Shown piece by piece: positions 26,443 through 37,619 of a stretch of 64,000 bases of DNA. The position numbers and the translations under genes were made by a program. Origin of the DNA: Drosophila persimilis (Eukaryota > Arthropoda > Insecta > Diptera > Drosophilidae); the NCBI RefSeq assembly GCF_003286085.1, contig NW_020825322.1:744001-808000 (forward strand), read 5' to 3'. The first letter of the stretch is position 1. Every line of letters begins with the position of its first letter. Under the pieces are notes generated by a model. It did no database searches. It was not told the DNA's origin and saw only the letters and a list, made by a program, of their open reading frames with translations.

Positions 26443-26478
26443 GTGTAAGCCAAATTGACAATTTCGTTGGGCTTACAC
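26443..26478. other. 9-bp hairpin GTGTAAGCC / GGCTTACAC
   Basis: Perfect 9-base inverted arms around an 18-base interior, itself partly self-complementary (AATT...AATT). It is at the right edge of the GATC-rich dyad block. Confidence 0.7.
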
Positions 26479-26847
26479 GATTGCGCGCCGCACACTAACC
26501 TTGACTTTCAAACCAAACCAAATGTCAGCGAACCGAACCGCGCTGGACACATATTGTACATATTGTAGGTACATATATAGAGGTGGACAGACAGTTGAAT
26601 GACTCGGGCATGCCATACTGGTACGGTCGTAATAAAAACAGAAACAAAAGTCAATAAATAAATAGACAAGACAAAAGAAGCCAGAAAAACATTTGCAGTC
26701 AATCAATCGGACATGCCGTACAAATTGTACATTTAAACGGATCACAGCCCAACGACGGATCCCACGAGGGCCTGGGGAGGGGCTCTGCTCCGTTCAATTA
26801 GAGCCCCCCGCCATCGATGATCTCAAGGTAAGCATTATCGCCATCGA

Positions 26848-26855
26848 TATCGATA
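26848..26855. promoter_or_regulatory. DRE-like palindrome TATCGATA
   Basis: Perfect TATCGATA, overlapping a second ATCGAT to its left. DREF and BEAF-32 bind such sites at housekeeping promoters and domain borders. It lies 20 bases after a donor-like AAG|GTAAGC at 26827, so a promoter or exon may sit here, but I found no convincing reading frame. Confidence 0.35.
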
Positions 26856-27423
26856 CTGAGAGCCAAAATTCGAGATTCGAGTAGTCCCCGCCGAATCACA
26901 GCCGAATCGAAAACAAACAAACCCCGAATCGGGCAAACAAATTACCAACAATTGCCATTAAACTAAGTTTCCATTACCGTTTAATTGCGTACCTCCCCGG
27001 TACTTGGATTTCCACCCACAAGACAAGCCCCACAATGTTCCGCCATTGATCGCCGAGTCGAGTGTGATTGATTGATGGACGATGGGACGGTGGACAGTGG
27101 ACACCGCACACCAGACTCCGAACTGAGACCCACTCGAAGAGCGCGATAATCAATCCGACCAAGCACTATTGTCCATTGTCCATTCTGAGAGCGAGCCAGA
27201 GGGTGAGGGTTGGCGCACCCACAATTCAGTGGGGTTCTTGGACCCGCTTTCGAGATCGATTTCGGGCGATAAGATTAGAGGGCGGCCAAAGCGAACGAAC
27301 GAACGAACGGTTGCCTGTGAGCCAATTGAACCGAATTGAACCAAAACTGAACGCCCACAGCAGCAAGCTCAAGCTCTCGCCAAGAAGCCAGAGCTCTCAG
27401 CATGGCTTGGAAGAGGCAGATAG

Positions 27424-27443
27424 TGGATGTGGATGTGGATGTG
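27424..27443. repeat. (GGATGT)n microsatellite
   Basis: Just over three perfect GGATGT units. Confidence 0.85.
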
Positions 27444-30400
27444 GAAGTGCAGGCCACACATTCCTCAACTCTGATCGACTTTGATCAACTTTGTGGCACA
27501 GTGGTCTTGGGTGCTATTAAAATGGGAGGATGAAACCTTTAATTAATAACAGTCCTTAGGGTCGTGCTTCGATGACAACTCTTCCCTTCATTCTGTATTC
27601 CTTAAAGCACCAGGAGATCTTCCATTTTCAAATCACTTCTTCTCTGTTCACTTTCCAGATTTACCCTAACATATGGATAGTTTTCTGCACTTCCTGAACA
27701 GATCGACTGTTTCCTCCATACTCCATACGCTTCCCCGAGCGGCTGTCCGCTGTCCGCTGTCCACTGTCCTGAGGCATGTGTTGGTGGCTGATTGGTTTCA
27801 ATTTTTCCCCATTTAAGCAGTACAGTACGCAGACAGAGGCAGCTCGAGTACGAGTACTCGCATTGTACACACAAATAAGGAAGCAATTTGCTACTCTCTG
27901 GCCCGACTTCAAGTGAGGAAACGAAGCAAGGCGAAGCGGGCCCCAATCGCCTGTACGAAATCGGAGCCAACAAACTATTCGCAGACAAATTATGCGCAAC
28001 GCCAACGCAGCGAACAGAATGAGACCCAGACCCCTGGTTCAGTGGAGAGGAAGAGAGGGAGAGGGAAAAGCCCCAATTCTGTGGAAAATTTGAATTTGTA
28101 AAATTCAATGCGTTGGGCAATCGACTCGTGGACTTGTGGCAGCCAAGAATTTCAGGCCCAATCATTTATTATGCATACCAAAAGACACCTTCGCCTTCGC
28201 TGACTGGCGAACTGATGGACAGATGACAGATTTACTGGACAATGTTGCAGCCAAATGTGGCAGCTGCGAGGGCTTCCGTGGTTCGCTCTGGAGCTCCAGC
28301 CGGAGCGTGAACTCAAAAGTGAAGCCGGGGGAACATCTGTCGCCATCTCCTCTCCTCGCTCTCTCACATGTCAAGGACAAGTCCAGCAACTGCAGAATTC
28401 CTGCATAAATTTGCATAAAAGCAAAAATGCCTGGTCCAACGAAAGACAATTGCAAATCATTGCAGATCGAGATTGAGTCTGTCGCTAGGCCGTTAGGAGA
28501 GTGTGAGCTCAAGAGGTGCGGCTCGGAGACTCAGACCTAGAGACTGCGACTTCGATGGCGACTCGAACTCGAACACAGGCTCTTGGGTCACTCGGTCAAA
28601 GCATTTAGTACACTGGCCAAACAAAACCCGTGTTCAATTTTGTGACAAGGCTAAAGAAACAATTTTTAGGCTGCGGAAAAGAAGTTAGATGGTTGAAGAA
28701 AAATATTTATTCTACCCATATTTTTCGTGATAGCGTTTTTAAAACAAAATTACTTTTAAGTCATGAAACTCTTGAAGCAATGTTCTCTCGAGAAATCTCA
28801 CAAGTCCTGAAGTCCCGCCTGGATCTGAAAAATCGAGATATATCCAAGAAAGTCTTCAAAAACTGTAGACACTGTTCGACCGACAGGACTCATGCAGGCG
28901 ATCATGGAATTTTCTTCGAGTGCATGAAACCACCAACACAATGTCACAATGGTAGCAGAAACCACAGAGCTAGCTGCATGTTGCATGCCACAGAGCTGCT
29001 CTTCATATTTCAACGCTGCAACTCTGCAACTCTGCAACGCTGTGGCCTGTCTGTCGGCATCGTCGTTGTCGTCGTCGTGTTTGGGCTGCCGCTTATCGCG
29101 ATTTGTAACAAAATGCTGCTGAATAATTTTCGTATTTTTTGTGTAATATTTTTACGTACATATTTTGTGGGTTTTATTTTTTTTTTCGAATGTGTGTTTG
29201 CTTGTTTGCGGTTGTGTTTGCTTTGTCTGGATTTCAATGTCTTTTCGGGTCGCTTTGCGTAAATATTTGCCATTTTATTATTTTCTATTGACGTGGGACT
29301 AGTCGCAGCCCCAGCCCCAGCCAAAGCCCCGGCCCCAAAAATGTTTAATTAGCCCATTGCGACAGTGGCTGAGCTGAGATCATCTGGCCGGGCCGTGTCT
29401 CACGTCTCACGTCTCGTTTGGAAACAAAGCCTAATGAGCTTCCGTTTTGCCGAGGCTGTTTATCATCAGCCGGCCATCAGTTCAATGCGAAAGAAGCGAG
29501 TTCCGAGTGGAAAAGAGCCCCACAGAAGATACACACGAAGAAGCTCCTGCTGCAGCTCTAAGCCAAGTCCAAACTTGTCGCCAATAACTGCTTACAAGAG
29601 CTGAACCAGTTCTCCAGATCACAATTCTGAAACAGAATCCAATGCTGATTGCCTCTAGTTACTCCATAATCAAGTTATTCGTTATTCGTGCTCATGTCAG
29701 CGATATCTCTCTATCTAAATCAAGTGGCAAACATTTGACATTGTCTGACTCGGCATCAGATGCACATTCGGATTCGAATTGGGATTCGGATTCGGACTCC
29801 GATTCAGATTCCATTTGCTGCATTTGATGCAGAGCAGAACAGAATTTGCATTTGCATTTAGTGTCTGCCTTGGGTGATGGCTTTATGGCCATTTCTGTGG
29901 TGCGGCAAATGATTGCAATTAACCAGCGTTTCAGAAGCTGCAACAGCAGCACCATCACCAGCACTAGCACCAGCACCAGCCGAAGCCTCAAAGGCATCCT
30001 ACGCACAGTGGGCTTTGAATGAGAAGAGGTGCCTGCCTCTGTCTGCGTCTGCATCTGTGTATCTATCTGTGTCTGTGCCTGTTTGTGGGTCCGAACGGAC
30101 TACGAGTATAAGTATCTATCTCAAACAAGTTATTCTCAATTACAGCCTAACGGCCTAACGGCCTAACAGTCAGTGCGAGTTTGCCAGCTCGAGTGCAGCT
30201 CGAGTACCGAACCGTCCCTCGTCTGGGCCATCGGAGGTCTTCTGTGATCTGTGATCTGTCTTCTGCCTGCTGCCGTTTGTCCCATGGTGCAGTGATTGTT
30301 GTTTTAATTAACGAGCTCAGCGCCGCTTGACTTGCCTCAAGAAATCAATTGCTCCTAAGCCCCGTCTACCGGACGGACGGGGCCTGATATGCTTGAGCGT

Positions 30401-31036
30401 TTCGGTGCGGATTTCATTGGGTATCTGTCTGCGGGGCTCTGCTTGGAAGACATTCGAGACATTGAACATTGTTGCTCCAAATGCTATTTGTTTATTAGCT
30501 CCGACTGCGATTGCTTGCTTTTGGATAATTATTTATTAAGGTTTTACATGGCAGTCCCTGTCCCTGTCCCAGAAAAGTGCACATTCAACACACAGAGCGA
30601 CAGACAGACAGACATACAGACAAACCGACAGAGAGGCAGACAGACAGCTGCAAGGTTGCTCTTGCAATCGAAAGAAACCCATAGCGGAGCCAAAGCCAAA
30701 GCCAAAGCCGAAGCAGATACAGATACAGATATTGTACATTAGATGCAGAAGATGATGCAGATACAGATACAAAGCTCGTCTGTGGCAGCTAATGGATTGA
30801 GATGTTCAACGATGTTCGTCGCTCGTCCCTGAACTCTTCTGCTGAACTCTTTTCATCCCAGATTGCACTGCCAACTCATTCCGTCTTGAAAACTCTGTAA
30901 AAGTACAATACTTATTAAGTCACTCGGAAACTGTTTTTAAAACTGAATTAAAATATCTTCGTACCACCATGTACCAGCTCCACTGCTCAAGGCTCGTGGG
31001 GGCTCCTCTTCTGAGCTAAGCTCCCAAAAAATCCGC

Positions 31037-31595
31037 GCGGATGCAACCGCGAGGAGCTCCGCGACATGGCCGAGGGTGACCGAGCAGCGTAGGGCTCTGA
31101 AGAACCACCTGCCATATGAGGATTGATTTATGGGAGATGTCCAAAGTGAAGGAGCAAATTATAAGGCAGATAGAGGAGGATCAGGAGCACGAGCAACAGC
31201 AGCAGCAGTCACCAGTTCTTCGATAACATGCTTCAAAAGAGAACTCTCAGGGACAAAGAGTATTTTGGGAACATCGGGTAAGTATTTGAAGTTATGAAGA
31301 TGCACCTAAACCACCATGGGATTCTTGAAGTTAACGGCCCCTGATCTTCCGCGTATTTTCCTACCACATTAACCCACCAAAGTTTTTCCGTTAGCTTCCC
31401 CGTATCCACCGCGGTAGGCACGGCATAATTCCATTCTACATGCTCCCCCTATGGAGCAACTGCAGAAGAAATTCGATGAGGAGCAGTACGCCTGGCAATG
31501 TCCAATAACAACAATTTGGTTAATTTGTGTGTATTTTGCAGTGACTCAAGGCTGCCTTCTGTGACCGTCGAAGATAAGAGATAACGAAAATGTGC
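31037..31595 (+). pseudogene. Frameshifted pseudogene of a coiled-coil-type protein, exon traces kept
   Basis: Coding-like blocks follow one another on the plus strand in shifting frames. CNREELRDMAEGDRAA stops at 31090. RALKNHLPYED continues in another frame, then LWEMSKVKEQIIRQIEEDQE with a poly-Gln run, then HQFFDNMLQKRTLRDKEYFG. That block ends at a consensus donor GG|GTAAGT near 31277. Further on, EQLQKKFDEEQYAWQ (31450-31496) and DSRLPSVTVEDKR with a TAA stop (31553-31594, after an acceptor TATTTTGCAG) look like later exons. At least three frame breaks make the reading frame dead. Splice traces argue for a DNA-level duplicate rather than a retrocopy. The charged, helical composition suggests a coiled coil. 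The parent gene is not in the window. Confidence 0.65.
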
Positions 31596-32089
31596 GTTTG
31601 AGCATGTCGCAATGGGGTGACTTTCAATCACAAGATGCACCTGGATCCATAGAGCCCTCTAAGTATCCACTATCCACACTGGATCAACACAATTATCCAC
31701 TTGGCTCCACACTCTGTTCCAGTCTGTAGTCCTCTGTAGTCCGCAGTCTCCGAACAAAAGTACAGATTCAAAAGCGCTTTCACGCTCCAGCGCCTGTTCA
31801 GCCAGCGGGTAAAACGAAAACCATTGGCCATTGTCCGGGTAATTTGTTTGCGCTTTGTTCTCTTACACAATCCTCAATCTGCAATCGATGTCTTTGGACT
31901 GCTTGACCGACCAAGTGGATACGGAGCCCGGATACACAAGCCCCATACCCATACAATTAACATTCCGAATTCAATATCATTCTTGAATCTTCTGCAACTA
32001 TGCCAAACACTGAAGAATAAAGAAGATTACAGCTTAAAATGTTCTAATGTTCAAAGTATATTTCTTGTCAATTTAGGCAATTTCCATTA

Positions 32090-32095
32090 TTTATT
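32090..32095 (-). terminator. Poly(A) signal for the 32231 gene
   Basis: AATAAA on the minus strand, 135 bases after the stop codon. Confidence 0.55.
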
Positions 32096-32230
32096 TGTCG
32101 GCATTCAACATCGTTCGATTAATTTCTCGGTTTTTTTAGGGGTATTCTTCTTCATGTTCTTCTGGCTTCTTTCGGTTGGTTCAGTTTTAGGTCAGGATCG
32201 GTTTCGTCGAGAAGGGGTGGGTTGGGGTCC

Positions 32231-32833
32231 CTATGCGAACCGCATGCACTTGGCCTTCTGGGTGTAGGTGACGGCCCCATACTCCTCCACGATCTGGTCG
32301 ATGGCGATCTTGTTCAGGTTCTCCAGGTAGAGGCGCGTCTTGCGCGACTGGATGATGTAGCTGATGACGTCGTGCATGTTGTCGAAGTAGAGGAAGCCGG
32401 CGGTGCCGCAGCTGAGGTCCAAGTAGCGGAATCGGTTCACGTCGCAGGTGCATCCGTCAAAGAGGAAGTATATGAAGTCGCTGTTGTTGTGGTAGCGGAA
32501 GACCACGTAGTTGCCCCAGGGCGCCATCACGAAGACGCGTTCCGCACACCGGAAGCCGGCGCGCAACAGCTTGCAGATGCTGTCGTAGCACCCGTTCTCG
32601 GACCCCACCACCGCCATCGTCTCGGGGATGCGCAGGAGGGCAGGGTAGTGGTTGGGCTGGGCCCGCGCCACGTCATGGGGGCCGCTGGTCTCAGGGCATG
32701 GATCCAGCGGGGCCATGGCCTTGGGTATCTCGGGACATGGTGGACAGGGCTCCGCCGCGACCGGTGCAACCGCTATGGACTTCTTTCCCTTCTTTCCCTT
32801 TTTCCCCTTCTTTCCTTTGCCCTTCTTTCCCAT
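32231..32833 (-). CDS. Intronless gene, Lys/Gly-repeat N-terminus plus conserved-looking globular domain
   Basis: A 200-residue protein with one ATG-to-stop frame, G/C-ending codons and no introns. Residues 1-18 are a GKKGK-type repeat (strongly basic). Residues 20-50 are Pro/Cys-rich. From about 60 the composition is that of a folded domain: NHYPALLRIPETMAVVGSEN, then APWGNYVVFRYHN, IYFLFDGCTCDVNRFRYLDL, SCGTAGFLYFDNMHDVISYI. The pattern of a small hydrophobic strand, FDG, then GTAGFLYF and a helix is reminiscent of cysteine-peptidase-like folds seen in some insect proteins. I see no secure catalytic triad and do not claim the activity. Unusual for a real gene, the plus strand is also open for 246 codons, which is a shadow of the biased codons. 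Single-exon structure and a charged tail are common in male-biased Drosophila genes; that role is only inferred. Confidence 0.85.
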   Translation of the reverse strand: MGKKGKGKKGKKGKKGKKSIAVAPVAAEPCPPCPEIPKAMAPLDPCPETSGPHDVARAQPNHYPALLRIPETMAVVGSENGCYDSICKLLRAGFRCAERVFVMAPWGNYVVFRYHNNSDFIYFLFDGCTCDVNRFRYLDLSCGTAGFLYFDNMHDVISYIIQSRKTRLYLENLNKIAIDQIVEEYGAVTYTQKAKCMRFA

Positions 32834-35211
32834 GGCGAAAAGCTAACGAATGCTTCTTTTCTCTTCGAAGACGACGACTTCTTAGCTGTGCCCTCCGAGG
32901 AGCTTCCTCTAGATAAAGTCTGCAAAAAGGTCTTCCCTCTTCGTCCGATTACTGGCTATTGAAGTGCAGGGAGCCCCAGGCTTGCATATTGCTAAGGACA
33001 GAAAAAAAAGGATAAAGGATATACAACAATTAGAACAATAGTTTTGACAACCCTTGCAATATTGCTCAAACAAATTGAAATTTAAATTTAAATAAATTAT
33101 GACATGCTTTAGGGACATGAGAATATCCTTAGCAATCCTTGGGCTCCGCCCATCACTACACTGTACGCTCAAAAGACAACTGATGGCACTCACCGGCAAC
33201 TGAAACTCCGAAACGAACGTGAAAGGTGAAAGGTGAAAGGCACTCGATGGAAAGCACTAGAACTAGATAGCACCACTTGACGACCGCAAGCGCACTGCGA
33301 TACGATGGTAAAAAAGATTTCGAATACGCGAATGCGAACCGATGTAGCCGAAAGAAAAAATTTTTGTTCGGAAAATATATTTTACTTATAATTTTGACAA
33401 GATCTAAATTTTTTGTTTTCCGAAAAATAATTTTTCTCCGAGTTTTTTTGTGTGTCGTGTGTGTCGTCCGGACACGATTCTAGTTATGGAAAAATATTTT
33501 GTGGCTTGTCGAACGGACACTGACGCCTCGACAAAATGTCTGGTCTCGGCCAACTTGATCCGGAAATTTGTTCCCAGATTTGTGGGGATTTTGGACAGCT
33601 CTGAAAGTCTCAGAATGAAGTGCCATTCCATCGAGTGGGTGTTTTCTCCTTCTATTATGACATTTATTGCCATTCACAGCAGCGTTGCAGTGTTGGGCAG
33701 TGCATTCTGCCATCCTATTCCACTCAAAGGCAGTGTTGCAAAGCTGTCAGCTTGCAAATCTTTAACAAGAATTCAATCAGATGGTCTCCCGGGGTGATTG
33801 ACCATCCAGATGCTGCAGAAAGAGAGGGTGGACATATGTAAATTAGGCAATGCCCAAGGGGGGGGGCCGCAGCTACTCAGATTAATTAAGTTGTGTGCAT
33901 GCCAAGGAGTCGCCTCTCGAAACGACGATCAAGCGACCCAGCTCTGGCCTCAGGCCCACACATTCTTGGTCAATCGATGGAGACGTGCGATTGCAAAAGG
34001 ATCCTCAGGTTCGGCCCCAGCTGTGGCTCGGCTGTGGTTTCGGCTAACAAAAGTGAATGGCTGTCAAAGCAATTAAAAGTCTGTGCACTCGACATCCAAA
34101 GGGTGCCAAGAGGCAGCGGCAGCGACAGCGACAGGGCAGGGGAAAGGCCAAATAAATCACAAAAATATGGAAATAATTAAGAGTCAGCCGGAGAGGCCAA
34201 GAACCTGTTGCCCGAATACCATTCGGAACATGGACCCCGCACCACCGACCACGTACCATGGACAATGAGCAGCGACTTGTTTGCATATTCAATGGATAGA
34301 TTGAAATTACCACCCGCACAGTGGGGCGAACGGAGCAAAGATGAAACTACAGATATGTATATCCGATAGGATGAATCTCTCTAACAATTTTCACCGTGCA
34401 TCTCACATCTTCCCCGGCTGGCAACCTTGTTCTCCTTCCTTCCCTTTCTATGTACTTTTGGCTTCACTCTGCCGTGTCCTGTGTCCACTGTGCTTGCCAA
34501 TTGGCTGCAGTCGCATGCAAATCTATTAGCTCCCCCCAAGATCGCTGACTAAGCCACAAATGACGCTCGACAGTTCGGGCCAGGTTTGTGGTCTGGTCTG
34601 TGCCTTGTCTAGACTGTAGTGTGGCTACTTCCATGGCACTTACTGTGGCTGCTGTTGCTACGAGTATAGTATTTGTTGTTTCTGGTATCTGGTGTTTGGT
34701 CAATTTTTGTACTTTTTTTTGTATGCCAATTTGCGTCATTAATTTGTTTGGCGCTCTAATCAAACGGTGCCGGCGAATGGCGATGGATGCTGAGATATGC
34801 ACATTCGAGGGATGTGCAGATACAAACATACAAATATGAATATAAATATAAATGCTAATGCATAAATACGAAGATAAATGCGTGGATATGGATGCAGATA
34901 CCAAGTGAATAATGTTGAAACCCCGAGATATTCAGAAAATCCATAAAGAAGATCCATGTTCTTTAGTGAATTGATACTATTTTTGGAAATATTATGGAAT
35001 AACTTAGATGCTTTTCCTTCAAAAGATGATTCCGCATACATATTTGAAAGGAATTTAATCCTCATTCTTCAAGATTCTTAGATATATGTATTTATAAAGC
35101 TTTTATATTAGCGACTTAGTTCATTGTCCAGTAGAATGCCCCTAAAAAAAGAGGTTGGGAAATTCCCTTTGTATTGGGGATAAAATACTTTTTTTAAACG
35201 TAAACAGAATA
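32834..35211. other. Interval between the two small genes
   Basis: No gene seen. 32834-33250 is the upstream flank of the minus-strand gene, with a GTGAAAG triplet repeat at 33220-33240. 33367-33424 holds a 9-base perfect inverted repeat (TTCGGAAAA and TTTTCCGAA). 35100-35150 carries TAGCGACTTA and AGAATGCC, short motifs also found upstream of the 12540 gene. Confidence 0.5.
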
Positions 35212-35709
35212 ATGGCTGGCCTTCATCCGGGAAGGTGTGGACTGGTGGAGCAAAAAGTGGAGAAAAAGGCTAAGACCATGAGCCAAATGAATAACTTATA
35301 TGGCTTTCTGCTTGCCCTTCGAATGACTTCTAGACTTTTTTCAAAACGAGTCCCAGGCCAAGTAACTTTATCAGACTATGTCATTCGTGACACTGCAAAA
35401 TTTCTGATACTTTCGGGGCTGTTGGGTCAGATCTTCGTTGCGGAGATGCAGCGCTACCTTTATTCCGACCACATACTGGAGGCCTTCAATGTATTCCACC
35501 GACCGATGGTCCTAGAGGAGGTGGTCGCCTACGTGGCCGAGCTAGAGGTCAAGTCGATGGAGGAGGTTCGCCTGGACGTGGACAACACCCTAACGGCGGC
35601 CTGGATGCACGGCTTCGTCAAGCAGAAGGATAACTGGTACACTCTGGAATGCGGCTACTGGGACGATGAATCCACAGGAGGCACTGCTGCAGCTCAAAGT
35701 AAGCATTAG
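35212..35709 (+). CDS. Small protein with winged-helix-like C-terminal domain; frame shifted near the end
   Basis: The start is ATG 35212 (context ATAATGGCT). The in-frame codons upstream run across a pyrimidine-rich, acceptor-like ...AAACAG and are probably not translated. It encodes 165 residues. The middle (about 60-100) is hydrophobic, with VIRDTAKFLILSGLLGQIF. Residues about 107-155 (VLEEVVAYVAELEVKSMEEV, then a helix and NWYTLECGY) have the helix-helix-helix-hairpin look of a winged helix. They resemble the short DUF4777-type domains of flies, an assignment from memory and tentative. The annotated frame stops at 35709 after a poor-looking tail. The +1 frame from about 35666 stays open, reading NPQEALLQLKVSISVCPESP and onward to 35818, where the stop overlaps AATAAA. 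A one-base indel near 35660-35670 would explain this. The present product therefore has either an altered tail or the assembly has an error. Confidence 0.75.
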   Translation: MAGLHPGRCGLVEQKVEKKAKTMSQMNNLYGFLLALRMTSRLFSKRVPGQVTLSDYVIRDTAKFLILSGLLGQIFVAEMQRYLYSDHILEAFNVFHRPMVLEEVVAYVAELEVKSMEEVRLDVDNTLTAAWMHGFVKQKDNWYTLECGYWDDESTGGTAAAQSKH

Positions 35710-35813
35710 CGTGTGTCCTGAATCTCCGCCGTCCACCCAGCCGGTGCCTGCATCCAAGCATCCTGCAACGGATAATCCATCTCTGATCAAGCGTCGTGGC
35801 CCTTTTTTGGTTG

Positions 35814-35819
35814 AATAAA
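35814..35819 (+). terminator. Poly(A) signal overlapping the ancestral-frame stop
   Basis: AATAAA contains the TAA at 35816-35818 that closes the +1 frame of the 35212 gene. It lies 105 bases after the stop of the annotated frame. Confidence 0.6.
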
Positions 35820-36080
35820 CAGTTCCCCAAAGCTGGTAAATGTTTGGTTTTTGATATGGTGATGGCTCTGCTTCCTGTATGTGCTGGAATCACTTTTTAG
35901 ATAACTTTAATCCAAGATTGATTATATGTTGAGGATCTATTGCTATTATAGTTCCGAGTACTTAGCCGTGTCCTTCGAGAAATAAGCTTAAAAGCCACTC
36001 CTGACTCTTCTCCTCCGCTCAGATTGCGAAAATAATTGGAAATCAGTAAATACATGGATATTTTCAAACACTCTAATACG

Positions 36081-36117
36081 GGTATTCGTACTCGTACTCG
36101 TATTCGTATTCGTACTT
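36081..36117. repeat. (TACTCG/TATTCG)n hexamer run
   Basis: About six hexamers alternating between GTACTC and GTATTC forms; another member of the TACTCG family. Confidence 0.85.
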
Positions 36118-36559
36118 GTTCATATGGGAATGGGAATGGGAATCTCTGCTTAAAGTTTGACATTTGGAAGCCTTATTCGTGAAGTCGTTTAAAGTCGTTT
36201 CACTTTACTATCCTCGAGATGTGCGGCATTTGTGGCATGTGGCATGTGGCCATGCAATCGCTGCCACAACTCCCACTTCAGCATCAGCTCCAGCACCATC
36301 TCCACCACCAACTCCAGACGGGTTCAGTGGGTCGCTGGTGGGTCTCTCTAGTGGGGCACACTTCTATTGCTTCATCTTCCAGTAGCGGGCCAGTGCTTGC
36401 TTGGCTAATGGGGCATCTCAACCTGTCGTAGCGGCTGCCGTGAGTCGGCAGTTTCGATTAGGACACCCAACTATGTACATATACGTACTCTTCTGGACGC
36501 GTATTATATAACCAGCAGTTGCATTGTGCGAGCTGGTTCCCAACTCCCATCTCCCATCT

Positions 36560-36598
36560 GCAGTTGAAGTTGCAGTTGCAGTTGCAGTTGCAGTTGCA
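36560..36598. repeat. (GCAGTT)n hexamer run
   Basis: Six GCAGTT-type units with one AAGTT variant. Confidence 0.9.
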
Positions 36599-37068
36599 TC
36601 AATGGCGAGATTTCTGCGTAGGAGCCGGCTGTGGCACGAGCATCTTCTACCATTTGCTGGCAATTAGCTTCCAGTTCCAGCGAATAGATGGGTATCCCGA
36701 TCCCCTATTGAGGCTTAAGCTTTCGCAACTGAAAGATACTCGTACAAGAATTCAAGTTTCGTTGGCTTTGCCAACAGAAAGATACAAGATGCATGATTGA
36801 AGTGCTACAAGCACACATCTGGGATAGGTACCACCATAAGCTTTCGGCTTGTCGGAGCTTTCTGCTTGTCAGAGCTTTCACATTGAAGCTCAGCTTGCAG
36901 CTTTCGGCTGAATAAGTTTGTGTCGGAGCTTATTGGAGGGGAAATTTCAATATAATTTCCGTGTGATTATGCGCATGAAAAGCGTTCGCGTGTACCCCAC
37001 GCTCCCCCGCCAGCCCCAGCCTTGTACACCAGTGAGGAGGGGTGGGCAGATGCTGGCTGCTGGTTGTT

Positions 37069-37085
37069 GGGGGGGGGGGGGGGGG
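37069..37085. repeat. Homopolymer of 17 G
   Basis: Seventeen consecutive G. Its length is likely to be imprecise in any assembly. Confidence 0.85.
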
Positions 37086-37619
37086 AACTCTCATGGATTT
37101 GGCGCGCATTCTTCGAATCAAAACACTCGTTTGTGGGGTTGAGGCACGTATTCCGTATTCCCCCGATAAACGCACCGATACTAGGCCATGGGCTAGTGCA
37201 TCGAACCGACCAGCGCCTTGCGACGCCAGCGAGTCTGGGCCAAGCCAAAAATAAGACCAAGTCATTGGGTCAGGCCAAGCCCATGAAGGCCAAACAGTGA
37301 ACAGTGATAAAGAGCGAAAGAGAGTAACCAGGGGGGGCGAAACACTCTGGCGCCAACATTTTTATTGCAACTCTTGAAGTGGTTTGAGTGGTTTGGTGGG
37401 GACTGCAGACTGCAGGTAACGGTAACCCACTGCAAAATCAACAAAATGCAAAACGCGTTCCGCACGCAAATCAAACAGTGTCTGTCCCTCCGTCCGTCCG
37501 TCCGTCCCAGGTTCGAGCTCGAGCTCTGGGTATGGGTCTGCGTCCGGGTGGGGCTTTGGGTTCTGTTCGGGCGGGCAGTCAAAAGGTTGAAGGTCCTCTC
37601 GCCCCAGCCACCCTACTTC

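Larger units (their letters stand above)
16377..31036. other. Long gene-poor interval with repeats and structured motifs
   Basis: No protein gene recognised in about 14.7 kb. Open frames such as 22000-22671, 24748-25398 and 28630-29262 are repeat-driven, lack an early ATG or lack coding character. Notable contents are a tRNA-Gly relic at 16962-17010, a perfect 10-bp hairpin at 19842-19865, a GATC/CGATCG-rich dyad block at 25950-26480, a DRE-like site at 26848 and numerous short tandem repeats. It may include promoters or introns of genes outside the window. Confidence 0.55.

Noticed and set aside
26765-26827. Possible coding exon ending at donor AAG|GTAAGC
   Set aside because: Two frames are competing (one reads PNDGSHEGLGRGSAPFN then a stop) and the upstream acceptor lacks a pyrimidine tract, so I could not support a gene model.
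28630-29262. 210-codon plus-strand open frame
   Set aside because: It begins without an ATG, the second half is T-rich hydrophobic low complexity, and there is no splice or conservation-like signal.
32222-32962. 246-codon plus-strand open frame opposite the 32231 gene
   Set aside because: Rich in Val/Ala/Asp-type codons created by the complement of G/C-ending codons on the other strand. The minus-strand frame has the natural start, composition and poly(A) signal.
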